Assembly (NCBI GenBank): GCA_024233395.1
Contig: JACKPR010000002.1
Coordinates: 372,001-436,000 of the forward strand
DNA from: Chlamydiales bacterium
GTDB lineage: Bacteria > Chlamydiota > Chlamydiia > Chlamydiales > Simkaniaceae
Length of the DNA: 64,000 nt
Direction: 5' to 3'
In this document: one piece after another, positions 40,323 through 50,928 of the stretch
Layout of the letters: each line of letters starts with the position of its first letter
Position numbering within the stretch: the stretch's first letter is position 1
Program-made: the position numbers and the translations under genes
The notes under the pieces: model-generated
Databases searched by the model: none
Seen by the model: only the letters and a program-made list of their open reading frames with translations
Told to the model about the DNA's origin: nothing

Positions 40323-42077
40323 AACTTTGATCACAACAAGTGATAGATCATCAAATTGAGGGGTTCCTTCAGCAAAAAGGGCCACCTCTTCAATAACCTG
40401 ATCCACAATCTTTTGAGATTCCCACCCTTTTTTCTCTTGAAGAGATGCGATGAGACGCTTTTCTCCAAAGAGTTCCATTTCCTCGTTATGGGCTTCAACA
40501 ATCCCATCTGTAAAGAGAATCAATTGATCTCCCGATTCGAGCTTCGTTTGATCTGTGATCACCTCGTGAAAGGGAAGAACCCCAAGGGCCATTCCTTTTG
40601 TTGTTAATTTTTCAATCGTCCCATCTTTTTTAAGACGAAGAGCAGGGAAGTGACCACAGTTTGAATAATGGAAGATTTTTGTTTTCGGATCAAAAAATGC
40701 AACAAAAGCTGTAACAAACACTCCTGTATCTCCAGTATCCCGACAAAAAAGATTGTTTGTTTCCTTAAGAATCAAATCAAGCTCTCGGTGAATCTCTCCA
40801 TAACTTCGAAGCATACTCCGAACACTTAGCGAATAAAGACAAGCAGAAATTCCTTTTCCGGAGGTATCTGCTATCGAAAGCATGAGCTGATCCTGCACTA
40901 AAAAATCATAAAAATCCCCACCAACTTCTTTAGCTGCAATAAAACGTGCTGCCATTTCCAATCCCGGAAAGTTTGGAACCTTTTTAGGGAGAATCGATTG
41001 CTGCACTTCTTCTCCAATGCGGAGTTCTTTTTCATAAGTTTCTCGTTCAACACGCTCTTTTTGAACCGCCTCCATATTTGCATTGAGTGAATCGACAGTC
41101 TCGTTAAAAATTTCTCCAATTGTATTGATTTCAAAGCCCATTTTTTGCGGTTTAAAGCGGCGTGAAAGATCTCCCCTTCCCACTCCCTCCATTGCTCTGA
41201 TTAAGTTTTTCAAAGGCCGAGAGAGTTTTTTTGTTAAAAACATGGCTCCTCCTCCTCCAATCACAACAATAAATGACAAAGCAATGACAACTTTCAAGAT
41301 GAAATAGGGAACATCGACAAAGTTAATAGCCTTTGGAGCAGCAATCACAAGGGAAAAATTTGTTTGGGGAATGTTGCGACCCAAAGTGACATATTTAACC
41401 CCTTTATATCGATATTCTCCCCTGATCGGAAGAGGCAAGTGCATGCCTTTAAACTGAGGATCGGTTGAGGAAAGAATTTTTCCATTCTTTGCAACAATGG
41501 ATGTGGAAGCAGGATGAATCACTTCATTTTCAATGGGAAAACTTTTAAGAACGTGGAGCAAGGTAAAAGCAATCACCCATGCCCCTTCCCCATTTTTTTC
41601 CATTCGAGTTAAATAAAAAACATCAATATTGGGATCAACAACAAAGTCGGTTCCTTTTTTCGCCTGAGCAACGAGACCCGAATAATCCCTTCCTAGATAA
41701 TCACTACTCGAGGCCATATCAGAGAAAAAATGCCCATTTTCCCCTTTCTTAAGATGAAAAAGGGCTGAGACTTCTTCCCGCTGTGCAAGCTCTTGAAGAA
41801 CAGAAGACTGATTAGGAATCCTCGGAAGGAGATAAGAGATACTCGCTAAAAAGTCGAGTTCATGCCTTATGACCCCCATCACAAAGTCTTCTTTTTGATC
41901 CATTAAGACTTCAAGGGTAAAATAATTGTTATCACTCTTGATCCGAGTATCTTCGATATAAAGGAGTCCTACCAAAGCTAAAAGAGGAAAAACGAGGAAA
42001 ACCAAGGCAATCAATAAGATGCGAGAAGCCAAAGACCCCCGCACTCTATGATTCTTTTCTTTTTTCCCCTGCTTCAT
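40317..42077 (-). CDS. rsbU: RsbU-type sensor PP2C phosphatase
   Basis: 586 residues: N-terminal span (about 18-41), extracytoplasmic sensor (about 42-255), second span (about 258-282), HAMP linker (SRPLKNLIRAMEGVGRGDLS) and a SpoIIE/PP2C domain with GGDFYDF, DTSGKGISA and DDLSLVV metal-site motifs. It dephosphorylates an anti-anti-sigma factor in the partner-switching pathway that controls sigma-66 in chlamydiae. Location next to eno matches CT588/CT587. It is divergent from a trmH-type gene, with only 15 bases between the two starts, so their promoters overlap. Confidence 0.9.
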   Translation of the reverse strand: MKQGKKEKNHRVRGSLASRILLIALVFLVFPLLALVGLLYIEDTRIKSDNNYFTLEVLMDQKEDFVMGVIRHELDFLASISYLLPRIPNQSSVLQELAQREEVSALFHLKKGENGHFFSDMASSSDYLGRDYSGLVAQAKKGTDFVVDPNIDVFYLTRMEKNGEGAWVIAFTLLHVLKSFPIENEVIHPASTSIVAKNGKILSSTDPQFKGMHLPLPIRGEYRYKGVKYVTLGRNIPQTNFSLVIAAPKAINFVDVPYFILKVVIALSFIVVIGGGGAMFLTKKLSRPLKNLIRAMEGVGRGDLSRRFKPQKMGFEINTIGEIFNETVDSLNANMEAVQKERVERETYEKELRIGEEVQQSILPKKVPNFPGLEMAARFIAAKEVGGDFYDFLVQDQLMLSIADTSGKGISACLYSLSVRSMLRSYGEIHRELDLILKETNNLFCRDTGDTGVFVTAFVAFFDPKTKIFHYSNCGHFPALRLKKDGTIEKLTTKGMALGVLPFHEVITDQTKLESGDQLILFTDGIVEAHNEEMELFGEKRLIASLQEKKGWESQKIVDQVIEEVALFAEGTPQFDDLSLVVIKVL

Positions 42078-42085
42078 GGTATACT
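42077..42085 (+). promoter_or_regulatory. Extended -10 box of trmH-type gene; predicted leaderless
   Basis: TGGTATACT (TG-n-TATACT) ends seven bases before ATG 42093, with no ribosome site between. It overlaps the start of the divergent rsbU gene. Confidence 0.5.
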
Positions 42086-42092
42086 TCCCCTT

Positions 42093-42848
42093 ATGGCAAT
42101 ATATACAAAAGAAATTAAGAGTTTACAACACCCCATTGTCAAACATCTTGTCAAACTCCGAAAAGAGAGAAGGTACCGCCTTGAAAAAGAATCACTTCTT
42201 TTGGAAGGAAAGAAGATGATTTTTGAATATCGAGGCCTCATAAAAATTCTGCTCGTAACAAAAGATGCGATCATCCCTCCTCATCTTAAGCCAAAACAAA
42301 CACTCATTGTCTCTGATGAAATCATTGAAAAGATTAGTGGAACGAAATCGCCAGAACCTTACCTTGCTGAAGTTCCCCTTCCTTCTCCTTCAAACTTAGA
42401 GGGAAAAAGACATCTTTTGGCATTAGATGGAGTCAATGATCCTGGCAATGTTGGAACTTTGATTCGATCTGCCCTGGCTTTTGGTTTCGATGGGATTTTT
42501 CTTACGAATGATTCTGCAGATCCCTTTATGCATAAAACACTTCGAGCTGCAAAAGGAGCAACTTTTCATCTTCCTATTCGAATCGGGACTGAGGAGGATC
42601 TTATCTCTCTCATCAAAGAAAATGGACTCACCCCTTATGTTGCTGATGGAAAAGGCTCTTCAACATTTACCATGAGCTCTCCTCTTATTTTAATCCTTGG
42701 AAGTGAGGCAAATGGTCCTTCAGAAAGACTTAAAACCTTAGGAAAGCTCATTTCGATTCCTATAGCCAATGAAACAGAATCCTTGAATGTTGCTGTTGCA
42801 GGTGGCATTCTGATGAATAAATTCCAAGAGGCATTGTGGCCAAGATAG
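42093..42848 (+). CDS. TrmH/SpoU family RNA 2'-O-methyltransferase
   Basis: 251 residues from ATG 42093 (MAIYTKEIKSLQHP); an upstream in-frame ATG would run through the promoter. An N-terminal substrate-binding domain (KHLVKLRKERRYR) precedes the SPOUT knot: ALDGVNDPGNVGTLIRSA, ILGSEANGPSERL and IPIANETESLNVAVAGGIL. It methylates rRNA or tRNA ribose. The last 13 bases overlap rsgA. Confidence 0.88.
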   Translation: MAIYTKEIKSLQHPIVKHLVKLRKERRYRLEKESLLLEGKKMIFEYRGLIKILLVTKDAIIPPHLKPKQTLIVSDEIIEKISGTKSPEPYLAEVPLPSPSNLEGKRHLLALDGVNDPGNVGTLIRSALAFGFDGIFLTNDSADPFMHKTLRAAKGATFHLPIRIGTEEDLISLIKENGLTPYVADGKGSSTFTMSSPLILILGSEANGPSERLKTLGKLISIPIANETESLNVAVAGGILMNKFQEALWPR

Positions 42849-43966
42849 ACGAATACTTAGATTACGAAGAGCAGTTCCATCCAAAGGGTAAGCGAGAGAG
42901 TCGAAAAGAGCGAAGAGAAACGCGTTCTAAAGATCGCTCAAAATATAAAAAAAGTGATCGAGATCAAAAAAAACAACAGTTACAAAACGAAGAGCCTCCA
43001 CTTGGCGCCAACTATCTTCGCGGCCGCGTTCTTACTATTTCTCCCGATATGATTACTGTTTCAAGTGGCCATGAAACCTACCTTTGTACCCTTAAAGGAT
43101 CTCTTAAAAAAGAAAAAACAAAACATAAAAACTTGATTACCGTTGGAGATTGGGTCCACTTTGAAAAGAAAAGCGAAGACTCGGGAACCATTGCTCATGT
43201 TGAAAAACGAACCTCTTTTTTAATCCGTGCTGAAAATCTATCAAGACGAAAACAACAACTCATCGCTTCTAACATCGATCAAGTTTTCATCGTCATGTCT
43301 CTTGTCTCTCCAAAATTCAAACCTCTTCTCGTCGATCGTTATATTCTCTCTGCAAAAAAAGGAAATATGAATCCTATCGTTTTAATCAATAAAGTCGATC
43401 TTCTAAGCGATCCCCCGGAAACAATTTCAGAAGAAGAAATCTCTGCAGAAAAAATGTCCTTTGAAGAGTTTTTAGATGCCTACAAATCTCTTGATATTCC
43501 CATTATTCCTCTCAGTGTTTCTACAGGTGAAAACCTTGATCAATTAAAAACGCTGATGGAAAATAAAACATCCGTTTTCTCAGGTCAATCAGGGGTAGGG
43601 AAATCTTCATTAATCAATGCTGTTTTAGGAAGTGAGCTTCCCATTGGGCCTATCGCCTTAAAAACAAATAAAGGATCTCATACAACAACTGCTGCAGAGC
43701 TAATTCCTCTTGAGAATGAGGGTTTCTGTATCGATACACCTGGGATAAAAAGTTTTGGGCTTTGGGAAAATGATCTTTCCTCCATTCTTGAAATTTTTCC
43801 CGATTTTCTTGCCCTTGCACCAAATTGTAAATTTCCCAACTGCACACATATTCATGAACCAGATTGCGCGATTAAAAAAGCCATTGAAGAAAAAACGGTT
43901 CACCCCTTGCGCTATGCTTCTTATACCACCCTTCTTGAAGATACTCCTCCAAAAGAATGGGAATAA
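42836..43966 (+). CDS. rsgA: Ribosome small-subunit GTPase
   Basis: Circularly permuted GTPase that helps 30S maturation. Starts at GTG 42836, with AAGAGG upstream. A long basic N-terminal extension (to about residue 55) leads into the OB domain. G4 NKVD comes before G1 GQSGVGKSS and G3 DTPG, the diagnostic permuted order. The zinc finger is CKFPNCTHIHEPDC. 376 residues. Coupled to the methylase gene. Confidence 0.93.
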   Translation: MAKIDEYLDYEEQFHPKGKRESRKERRETRSKDRSKYKKSDRDQKKQQLQNEEPPLGANYLRGRVLTISPDMITVSSGHETYLCTLKGSLKKEKTKHKNLITVGDWVHFEKKSEDSGTIAHVEKRTSFLIRAENLSRRKQQLIASNIDQVFIVMSLVSPKFKPLLVDRYILSAKKGNMNPIVLINKVDLLSDPPETISEEEISAEKMSFEEFLDAYKSLDIPIIPLSVSTGENLDQLKTLMENKTSVFSGQSGVGKSSLINAVLGSELPIGPIALKTNKGSHTTTAAELIPLENEGFCIDTPGIKSFGLWENDLSSILEIFPDFLALAPNCKFPNCTHIHEPDCAIKKAIEEKTVHPLRYASYTTLLEDTPPKEWE

Positions 43967-43989
43967 AATTCTCTCTTTGTTAACGTTAA

Positions 43990-45250
<1,261 letters not shown>

Positions 45251-45252
<2 letters not shown>

Positions 45253-45280
45253 GTATTCTATTTCTTGAATGCTTATTTAA
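45251..45280 (+). terminator. Short terminator after eno
   Basis: Eight-bp stem AAGTATTC/GAATGCTT with one G-U pair, eight-base loop and ATTTAATT after it. Overlaps the eno stop codon. Confidence 0.4.
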
Positions 45281-45357
45281 TTGTCTCAAAGTTTAGTTTG
45301 CCTCCTTGCATTAAATAGTCTTCGTTGGTTATTGAAAGACGAAAGACAAGGATAATT

Positions 45358-45759
45358 ATGAGACAAACAGTGGCGCTATTCGGTGAAGCTGAAAAAGGAG
45401 AAATCGGTTCTCCTCTTTTCATGAAATCACTGACCCATTTGAATGAGATCCTAGGAAATCCCCCTAATGAAAGTCGTGGCCTTTTCTTTGCAATCCAGTT
45501 TCTCATGTATGAGCAAGAAGTTATCTACATCCGCGTCAAAGAAGAGGGCTTTAGCACAAAAGATTATCTCAAAGGAATGAAGCATCTCGTCGACAAAAAA
45601 CAAATCTCTCACCTCACAGCGGTTTGTCTTCCTGGTGTTGGGGATTCACGGATCATTGATTCAGTCCACCCTGTGACTGAGGCTCATGGTGCTCTTATCA
45701 TTACAACAGAGCAAGACCTCTACGACTATCTTACCTCTCTTCAACTGCCTAATATTTGA
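45358..45759 (+). CDS. Conserved hypothetical protein, 133 aa
   Basis: ATG 45358 follows AAGGAT; a longer frame from GTG 45325 is less likely. Soluble, mixed composition. The N-terminus (MRQTVALFGEAEKGEIG) and KQISHLTAVCLPGVGDSRIID suggest a small alpha/beta fold, but I cannot name the family. No membrane segment. Confidence 0.65.
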   Translation: MRQTVALFGEAEKGEIGSPLFMKSLTHLNEILGNPPNESRGLFFAIQFLMYEQEVIYIRVKEEGFSTKDYLKGMKHLVDKKQISHLTAVCLPGVGDSRIIDSVHPVTEAHGALIITTEQDLYDYLTSLQLPNI

Positions 45760-45799
45760 TCTTTTTTTTAATTGTCATATTTTTAAACTACTGCTTTAG

Positions 45800-46241
45800 C
45801 TATATAGCTCACTTGCCCCAGAAGGTTGTACTCCTGTTCATGCTCATGAAACCGAAAAATTTTCATCTATCTTGCTGGGAAAACGTTAGTTCGACTTTAA
45901 AAGTGCTGAGAATAAGCAATTTTCAGAGAGAAGATGTGGCAGAATTTTGCGAGAGGAATAGCCAATGCGCTATTTCCGAGAAAAATTGTGTCGCAAGTTC
46001 CTATGAAAACTCTTAGAATTAGTGCTTTCAAAATCGAATTCACGTTGCAAAAGGAAAAGTTGTGATGGACGGTGAAGAAACTCATTTCGAAGCTCCTTGC
46101 ACAGTGATTTGTCCTGCAAATGTCGAGCATCAATTTTTTAATACGGGAGATGAACCGAGTGATCATATTGTGATTCTTGGATCAGCTTCAACGATTGTTG
46201 ATGCCAACCAAACGGTCATGCATCTCCCTTGGAGAAAGTAG
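45800..46241 (+). pseudogene. Cupin-domain gene interrupted by palindromic element C
   Basis: Two pieces of one cupin can be read. Left: APEGCTPVHAHETEKFSSILLGK, open from about 45800, then a stop at 45889. Right: GKVVMDGEETHF, PCTVICPANVEHQFFNTGDE and so on to TAG 46241. Joined, they give the classic order HxHxxE...G, then PAxxxHxxxNTG. Between them lie 165 bases of palindromic, unrelated DNA. The N-terminus is also lost. Both metal-binding motifs were present in the ancestor. Confidence 0.7.
45882..46046. mobile_element. 165-bp palindromic element C (MITE-like) inside cupin gene
   Basis: Ends are imperfect inverted repeats: AACGTTAGTTCGACTTTAAA on the left, and its near-complement ending in CGAATTCACGTT on the right. 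The interior also has self-complementary parts (AATAGC...GCTATT near the centre). Part of it resembles element B at 48088. No ORF of its own. Confidence 0.55.
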
Positions 46242-46245
46242 CCTT

Positions 46246-46827
46246 CTAATTGAAGTAAGTGGCAAGCCCTTCTTGCGTTGGCTTCATCGACTTTTTCCCC
46301 TTTTGCCAATTGGCGGGGCAAACTTCTCCATTTTCTTCATGGAAAATGAGGGCATCGAGAAGACGGAGGGCTTCATCCACACTTCTTCCTAATGGAAGAT
46401 CGTTCACGAGTTGATGACGGATAATATGATCCTTATCCATCAGGAAAAGACCGCGAAAAGCAATCCCTGCTTCTTCATTAAGAACTTGGTAGTCTCGAGC
46501 AATATTTTTATTGAGGTCAGCAACGAGAGGATAAGTCACCCCTTCGATTCCTCCTTTTGTTTTTGGGGTATTGACCCAAGCAAGGTGTGAAAAAGTGCTA
46601 TCCACAGAACAGCCTATGATCTGTGCTCCACGTTTTTCAAACTCTCCTAGTTTTTCTTGAAAAGCATGAAGTTCTGTGGGACAAACAAAAGTGAAGTCAA
46701 GGGGATAGAAAAATAATAAAATATATTTTCCATCGAAAAGATCGAGAGAAAAATTTTCATTAATCTGACCGTTTGCAACAGCGTTAGCTTTAAAGTTTGG
46801 GGCTTTATTTCCAATAAGTCGTGTCAT
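46246..46827 (-). CDS. ahpC: Peroxiredoxin (AhpC/2-Cys Prx)
   Basis: Thiol peroxidase. The peroxidatic Cys49 lies in FTFVCPTE and the resolving Cys in GEVCPANW near residue 168, a typical 2-Cys Prx. The C-terminal YF (LATYFN) and GGIEGVTYP suggest a sensitive, easily over-oxidised form. ATG 46827 is used because AAAGGAG lies six bases upstream; the open frame continues without function to 46974. An ahpF/reductase partner is not in the window. Confidence 0.92.
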   Translation of the reverse strand: MTRLIGNKAPNFKANAVANGQINENFSLDLFDGKYILLFFYPLDFTFVCPTELHAFQEKLGEFEKRGAQIIGCSVDSTFSHLAWVNTPKTKGGIEGVTYPLVADLNKNIARDYQVLNEEAGIAFRGLFLMDKDHIIRHQLVNDLPLGRSVDEALRLLDALIFHEENGEVCPANWQKGKKSMKPTQEGLATYFN

Positions 46828-46870
46828 AAAAATCTCCTTTTGATGAGACCAGTATACAGGAGAAGAAAAA

Positions 46871-47500
46871 TTAACTAAAGAGTTCTTGGGCTTTTGGAAG
46901 CCAATCTTCATCTCCAATTGTTGTCGAAGGGCCATGACCAGGATAAACAACCGTTTCAGGAGGAAGTTTTTCAAGTTTTTTTAAGGAACGCCACATCGCT
47001 TGAGGGTTTGCTGTAGGAAAAGAAATTTTTCCTATTGACCCTTTGAAGAGGGTATCACCTGAAAATAAAATTTTCTCTTTATCAAGATAAAAGCAAACGC
47101 CTCCTGGAGTATGTCCGGGTGTTTCAATCACAATTAACTTGAGTTTTCCCACTTCAATAACTTCCCCTTCTTGCAAATCAAACTCTGGCTCAACCCCATC
47201 GATATGAAACATAAGAGGAAGCTTATCACTCCCAGGCTTTACAACATTTAAGCGATCAGAAGGGTGGACATAAACGGGTACACCAAAAGTTGTTTTTACT
47301 TTTTTTAGATCACCAATATGATCCCAATGGGAATGGGTTAAAAGAATTGCTTTGATTTCGATTGCAGCAGAACCATCGATCAAGGCTGCAGCACTATCAG
47401 GTGCTGGATCAATGATTACTCCTTTATTGGTTTCACTGCATGCTAAAATATAGGCGTTGGTTTCAAAAGGACCAGATGGAAAACACTCGATGATGGGCAT
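46871..47500 (-). CDS. MBL-fold hydrolase (glyoxalase II-like)
   Basis: 209 residues. Metal motif THSHWDHIGD (HxHxDH), further His in ETPGHTPGG, Asp in FSGDTLF and His in YPGHGPST, all expected for a dinuclear zinc hydrolase. Resembles YcbL/GloB-type thioesterases. Upstream of ahpC on the same strand with 43 bases between, so they may share a transcript and both deal with toxic metabolites. Confidence 0.85.
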   Translation of the reverse strand: MPIIECFPSGPFETNAYILACSETNKGVIIDPAPDSAAALIDGSAAIEIKAILLTHSHWDHIGDLKKVKTTFGVPVYVHPSDRLNVVKPGSDKLPLMFHIDGVEPEFDLQEGEVIEVGKLKLIVIETPGHTPGGVCFYLDKEKILFSGDTLFKGSIGKISFPTANPQAMWRSLKKLEKLPPETVVYPGHGPSTTIGDEDWLPKAQELFS

Positions 47501-47504
47501 CTAC

Positions 47505-47621
47505 TTACTCTATTGACATTGAATTTTTTTCTAACCACAATGCTATTTCTTTTTTTGTTTCTTTTCCACTAGCAACACGAAAAACATATAAATCCAGCTC
47601 CTTTTCTTCATATTTTACCTC
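47505..47621 (-). pseudogene. C-terminal stub of a Doc (death-on-curing) toxin
   Basis: An open stretch of 38 codons without a plausible start follows the antitoxin and overlaps its stop. It reads LYVFRVASGKETKKEIALWL and ends KNSMSIE. This resembles the extreme C-terminus of Doc-type toxins (VASGKLSKEEIAxWLxxxS). The Fic catalytic motif and everything before it are gone, so the toxin is dead. Confidence 0.5.
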
Positions 47622-47857
47622 TATTTAGCTAGCCGTTTTAGAGCCTCCCCATATTTCTTTTTAAAATGAATTAAACTCTTATGAATTTCTTTTTCAAAAA
47701 TTTTACCTTTAATAGGTTTGATGATAAGGGATTGACCATCTGTTGTAGAAATCTCTAAAGGAGTTTCAGGATCAATATCTAAAAGATCCATCAAAGCTTT
47801 ATCAATAATTAGTGAGTAACTATTTCTATGTTTAGTTAATTTCTTGATCAGAGCCAT
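47621..47857 (-). CDS. AbrB/MazE-type antitoxin
   Basis: 78 residues beginning MALIKKLTKHRNSYSLIID, a SpoVT/AbrB swapped-hairpin DNA-binding domain, then a basic tail. This kind of antitoxin is commonly paired with Doc toxins. An AT-rich near-palindrome (ATTATAGTATATAAT, about 47871-47885) with a TATAAT box lies just upstream and could be its operator. The toxin gene is only a stub, so the antitoxin is an orphan and might act on related modules elsewhere. Confidence 0.75.
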   Translation of the reverse strand: MALIKKLTKHRNSYSLIIDKALMDLLDIDPETPLEISTTDGQSLIIKPIKGKIFEKEIHKSLIHFKKKYGEALKRLAK

Positions 47858-47955
47858 TAGACAACCTCATTATAGTATATAATTACATCGTATCACCAAT
47901 AGGATTCCAGGCCAATTGAAAGGTAACTCATTAACTAAAAATAGGTTGAAGAAGT

Positions 47956-48028
47956 GCACCGGAGAGGACTCGAACCTCTAACCTCCTGGTCCGTAGCCAG
48001 GTACTCTATCCAATTGAGCTACCGGTGC
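47956..48028 (-). tRNA. tRNA-Arg(ACG)
   Basis: Cloverleaf with acceptor GCACCGG/CCGGTGC, D-arm GCTC/GAGT, anticodon stem CCTGG/CCAGG with loop CTACGGA (anticodon ACG, read as ICG), and T-arm with GGTTCGAGTCC. CCA is not encoded. The discriminator base is A at 47955. The gene is flanked by a toxin-antitoxin remnant and a palindromic element. Confidence 0.95.
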
Positions 48029-48087
48029 CTGAAGGTCCTTATTTTGCTAGAGAAAGTCTTTTCTCGCAAGGAGAAATAAGGTATGAT

Positions 48088-48246
48088 ACTCGTGATACTT
48101 GAAACTTGGAGAGTTTGAAAAGGAGGTTCCCAAAAACTTTTATTCGGAGCAAGCGGCCATTGTCCAAGAGGGAAGATGCGAGCGAGAATAAAAATTTTCA
48201 AAAAAAGCCGACGCTGTCAAAACTCCAAGTTTCAAGTGGAACGAGT
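48088..48246. mobile_element. 159-bp palindromic element B (MITE-like)
   Basis: Terminal inverted repeats ACTCGT-n3-ACTTGAAACTTGGAG (48088-48111) and CTCCAAGTTTCAAGT-n3-ACGAGT (48223-48246) match except for the three central bases. The interior has partly paired stretches and segments shared with element C (for instance ATTCGGAGCAAGCG...CATTG). No ORF of its own. It lies between the tRNA and the next gene. Confidence 0.65.
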
Positions 48247-48257
48247 ATAGACTTACC

Positions 48258-48806
48258 ATGATTGATTGGAATAAACAATGGGAGCTTCATGCTCCAAACT
48301 TTAAAGATGGTTTTGCCCATGTTCAATTAAAGGAAAACCTTTCCTTTAAAATGAAGCCTGGCCCAGGTTTTGGCGACCTTTCCCATCCCACAACCAGACT
48401 CATGCTCAAAATGCTTCCAGAAAAAATTGAAGGAACAGTCATTGATGTCGGATGTGGAAGTGGAGTCCTTTCTCTTGCTGCAAAACTTTTAGGAGCAGAT
48501 AGAGTCTTTGGAATCGATATTGATCAGGAAGCTATTGATCATGCTAAGGAAAATGCACAGCTTAATCATCTTCACTGTTTTTTTGGAAAAAATCTCCCTC
48601 ACATTCCAACTCACCCTTTGATTTTAATGAATATGATCTCTTCAGAACAGAAAATCGCTTGGAATGCCCTTCCAAAATTTGAGAGTTATCGATTAATCGT
48701 TTCAGGATATCCCCTCGAAGAAAAAGAGCCCCTTTTTGATGGGGCTCTTATTAAAAAATCGATCCTTGATGGATGGAAGGGATATGTCTTTGATAAGACT
48801 CTTTGA
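48258..48806 (+). CDS. PrmA-like SAM methyltransferase
   Basis: 182 residues. The segment KPGPGFGDLSHPTTRLML matches the PrmA motif DPGxAFGTGxHPTT, followed by motif I VIDVGCGSGVLSLAAKLLGA and GIDID. At 182 residues it lacks the N-terminal L11-binding domain of full PrmA (about 290), so the protein target may differ. The N/DPP-type motif IV is replaced by LILMNMISSEQ. A TATAGA box lies six bases before the ATG and no ribosome site is seen. Confidence 0.78.
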   Translation: MIDWNKQWELHAPNFKDGFAHVQLKENLSFKMKPGPGFGDLSHPTTRLMLKMLPEKIEGTVIDVGCGSGVLSLAAKLLGADRVFGIDIDQEAIDHAKENAQLNHLHCFFGKNLPHIPTHPLILMNMISSEQKIAWNALPKFESYRLIVSGYPLEEKEPLFDGALIKKSILDGWKGYVFDKTL

Positions 48807-48808
48807 AT

Positions 48809-50789
<1,981 letters not shown>

Positions 50790-50827
50790 AAATTTTCACT
50801 CCTAAACAACTGTTTTTTATTCCCGAA

Positions 50828-50856
50828 ATGATAGGAATTTCATCTTATTTTGTCAA
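50828..50856 (-). promoter_or_regulatory. groESL promoter
   Basis: On the minus strand TTGACA (50856-50851), 17-base spacer, TATCAT (50833-50828). The CIRCE element lies just upstream of the -35 box. Confidence 0.8.
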
Positions 50857-50861
50857 CAAAC

Positions 50862-50888
50862 TTAGCACTAAAAGTGTCAGATTGCTAA
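50862..50888. promoter_or_regulatory. CIRCE operator (HrcA site)
   Basis: TTAGCACTA-N9-GATTGCTAA, which matches the CIRCE consensus TTAGCACTC-N9-GAGTGCTAA at 16 of 18 arm bases. HrcA binding represses groESL outside heat shock. The position upstream of -35 is slightly unusual, since most CIRCE sites overlap the start. Confidence 0.82.
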
Positions 50889-50928
50889 TTCTGTTACGCA
50901 ACTCTCCACGCACTCTGTCATAAAAAAA

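Noticed and set aside
45756..46016. An 86-residue open frame over the left part of the cupin region
   Set aside because: It crosses the border between cupin remnant and palindromic element, in a different frame from the cupin. It has no domain and looks accidental.
48019..48201. 60-residue minus-strand open frame over element B
   Set aside because: It lies within the palindrome and the tRNA flank, without ribosome site or recognisable sequence.
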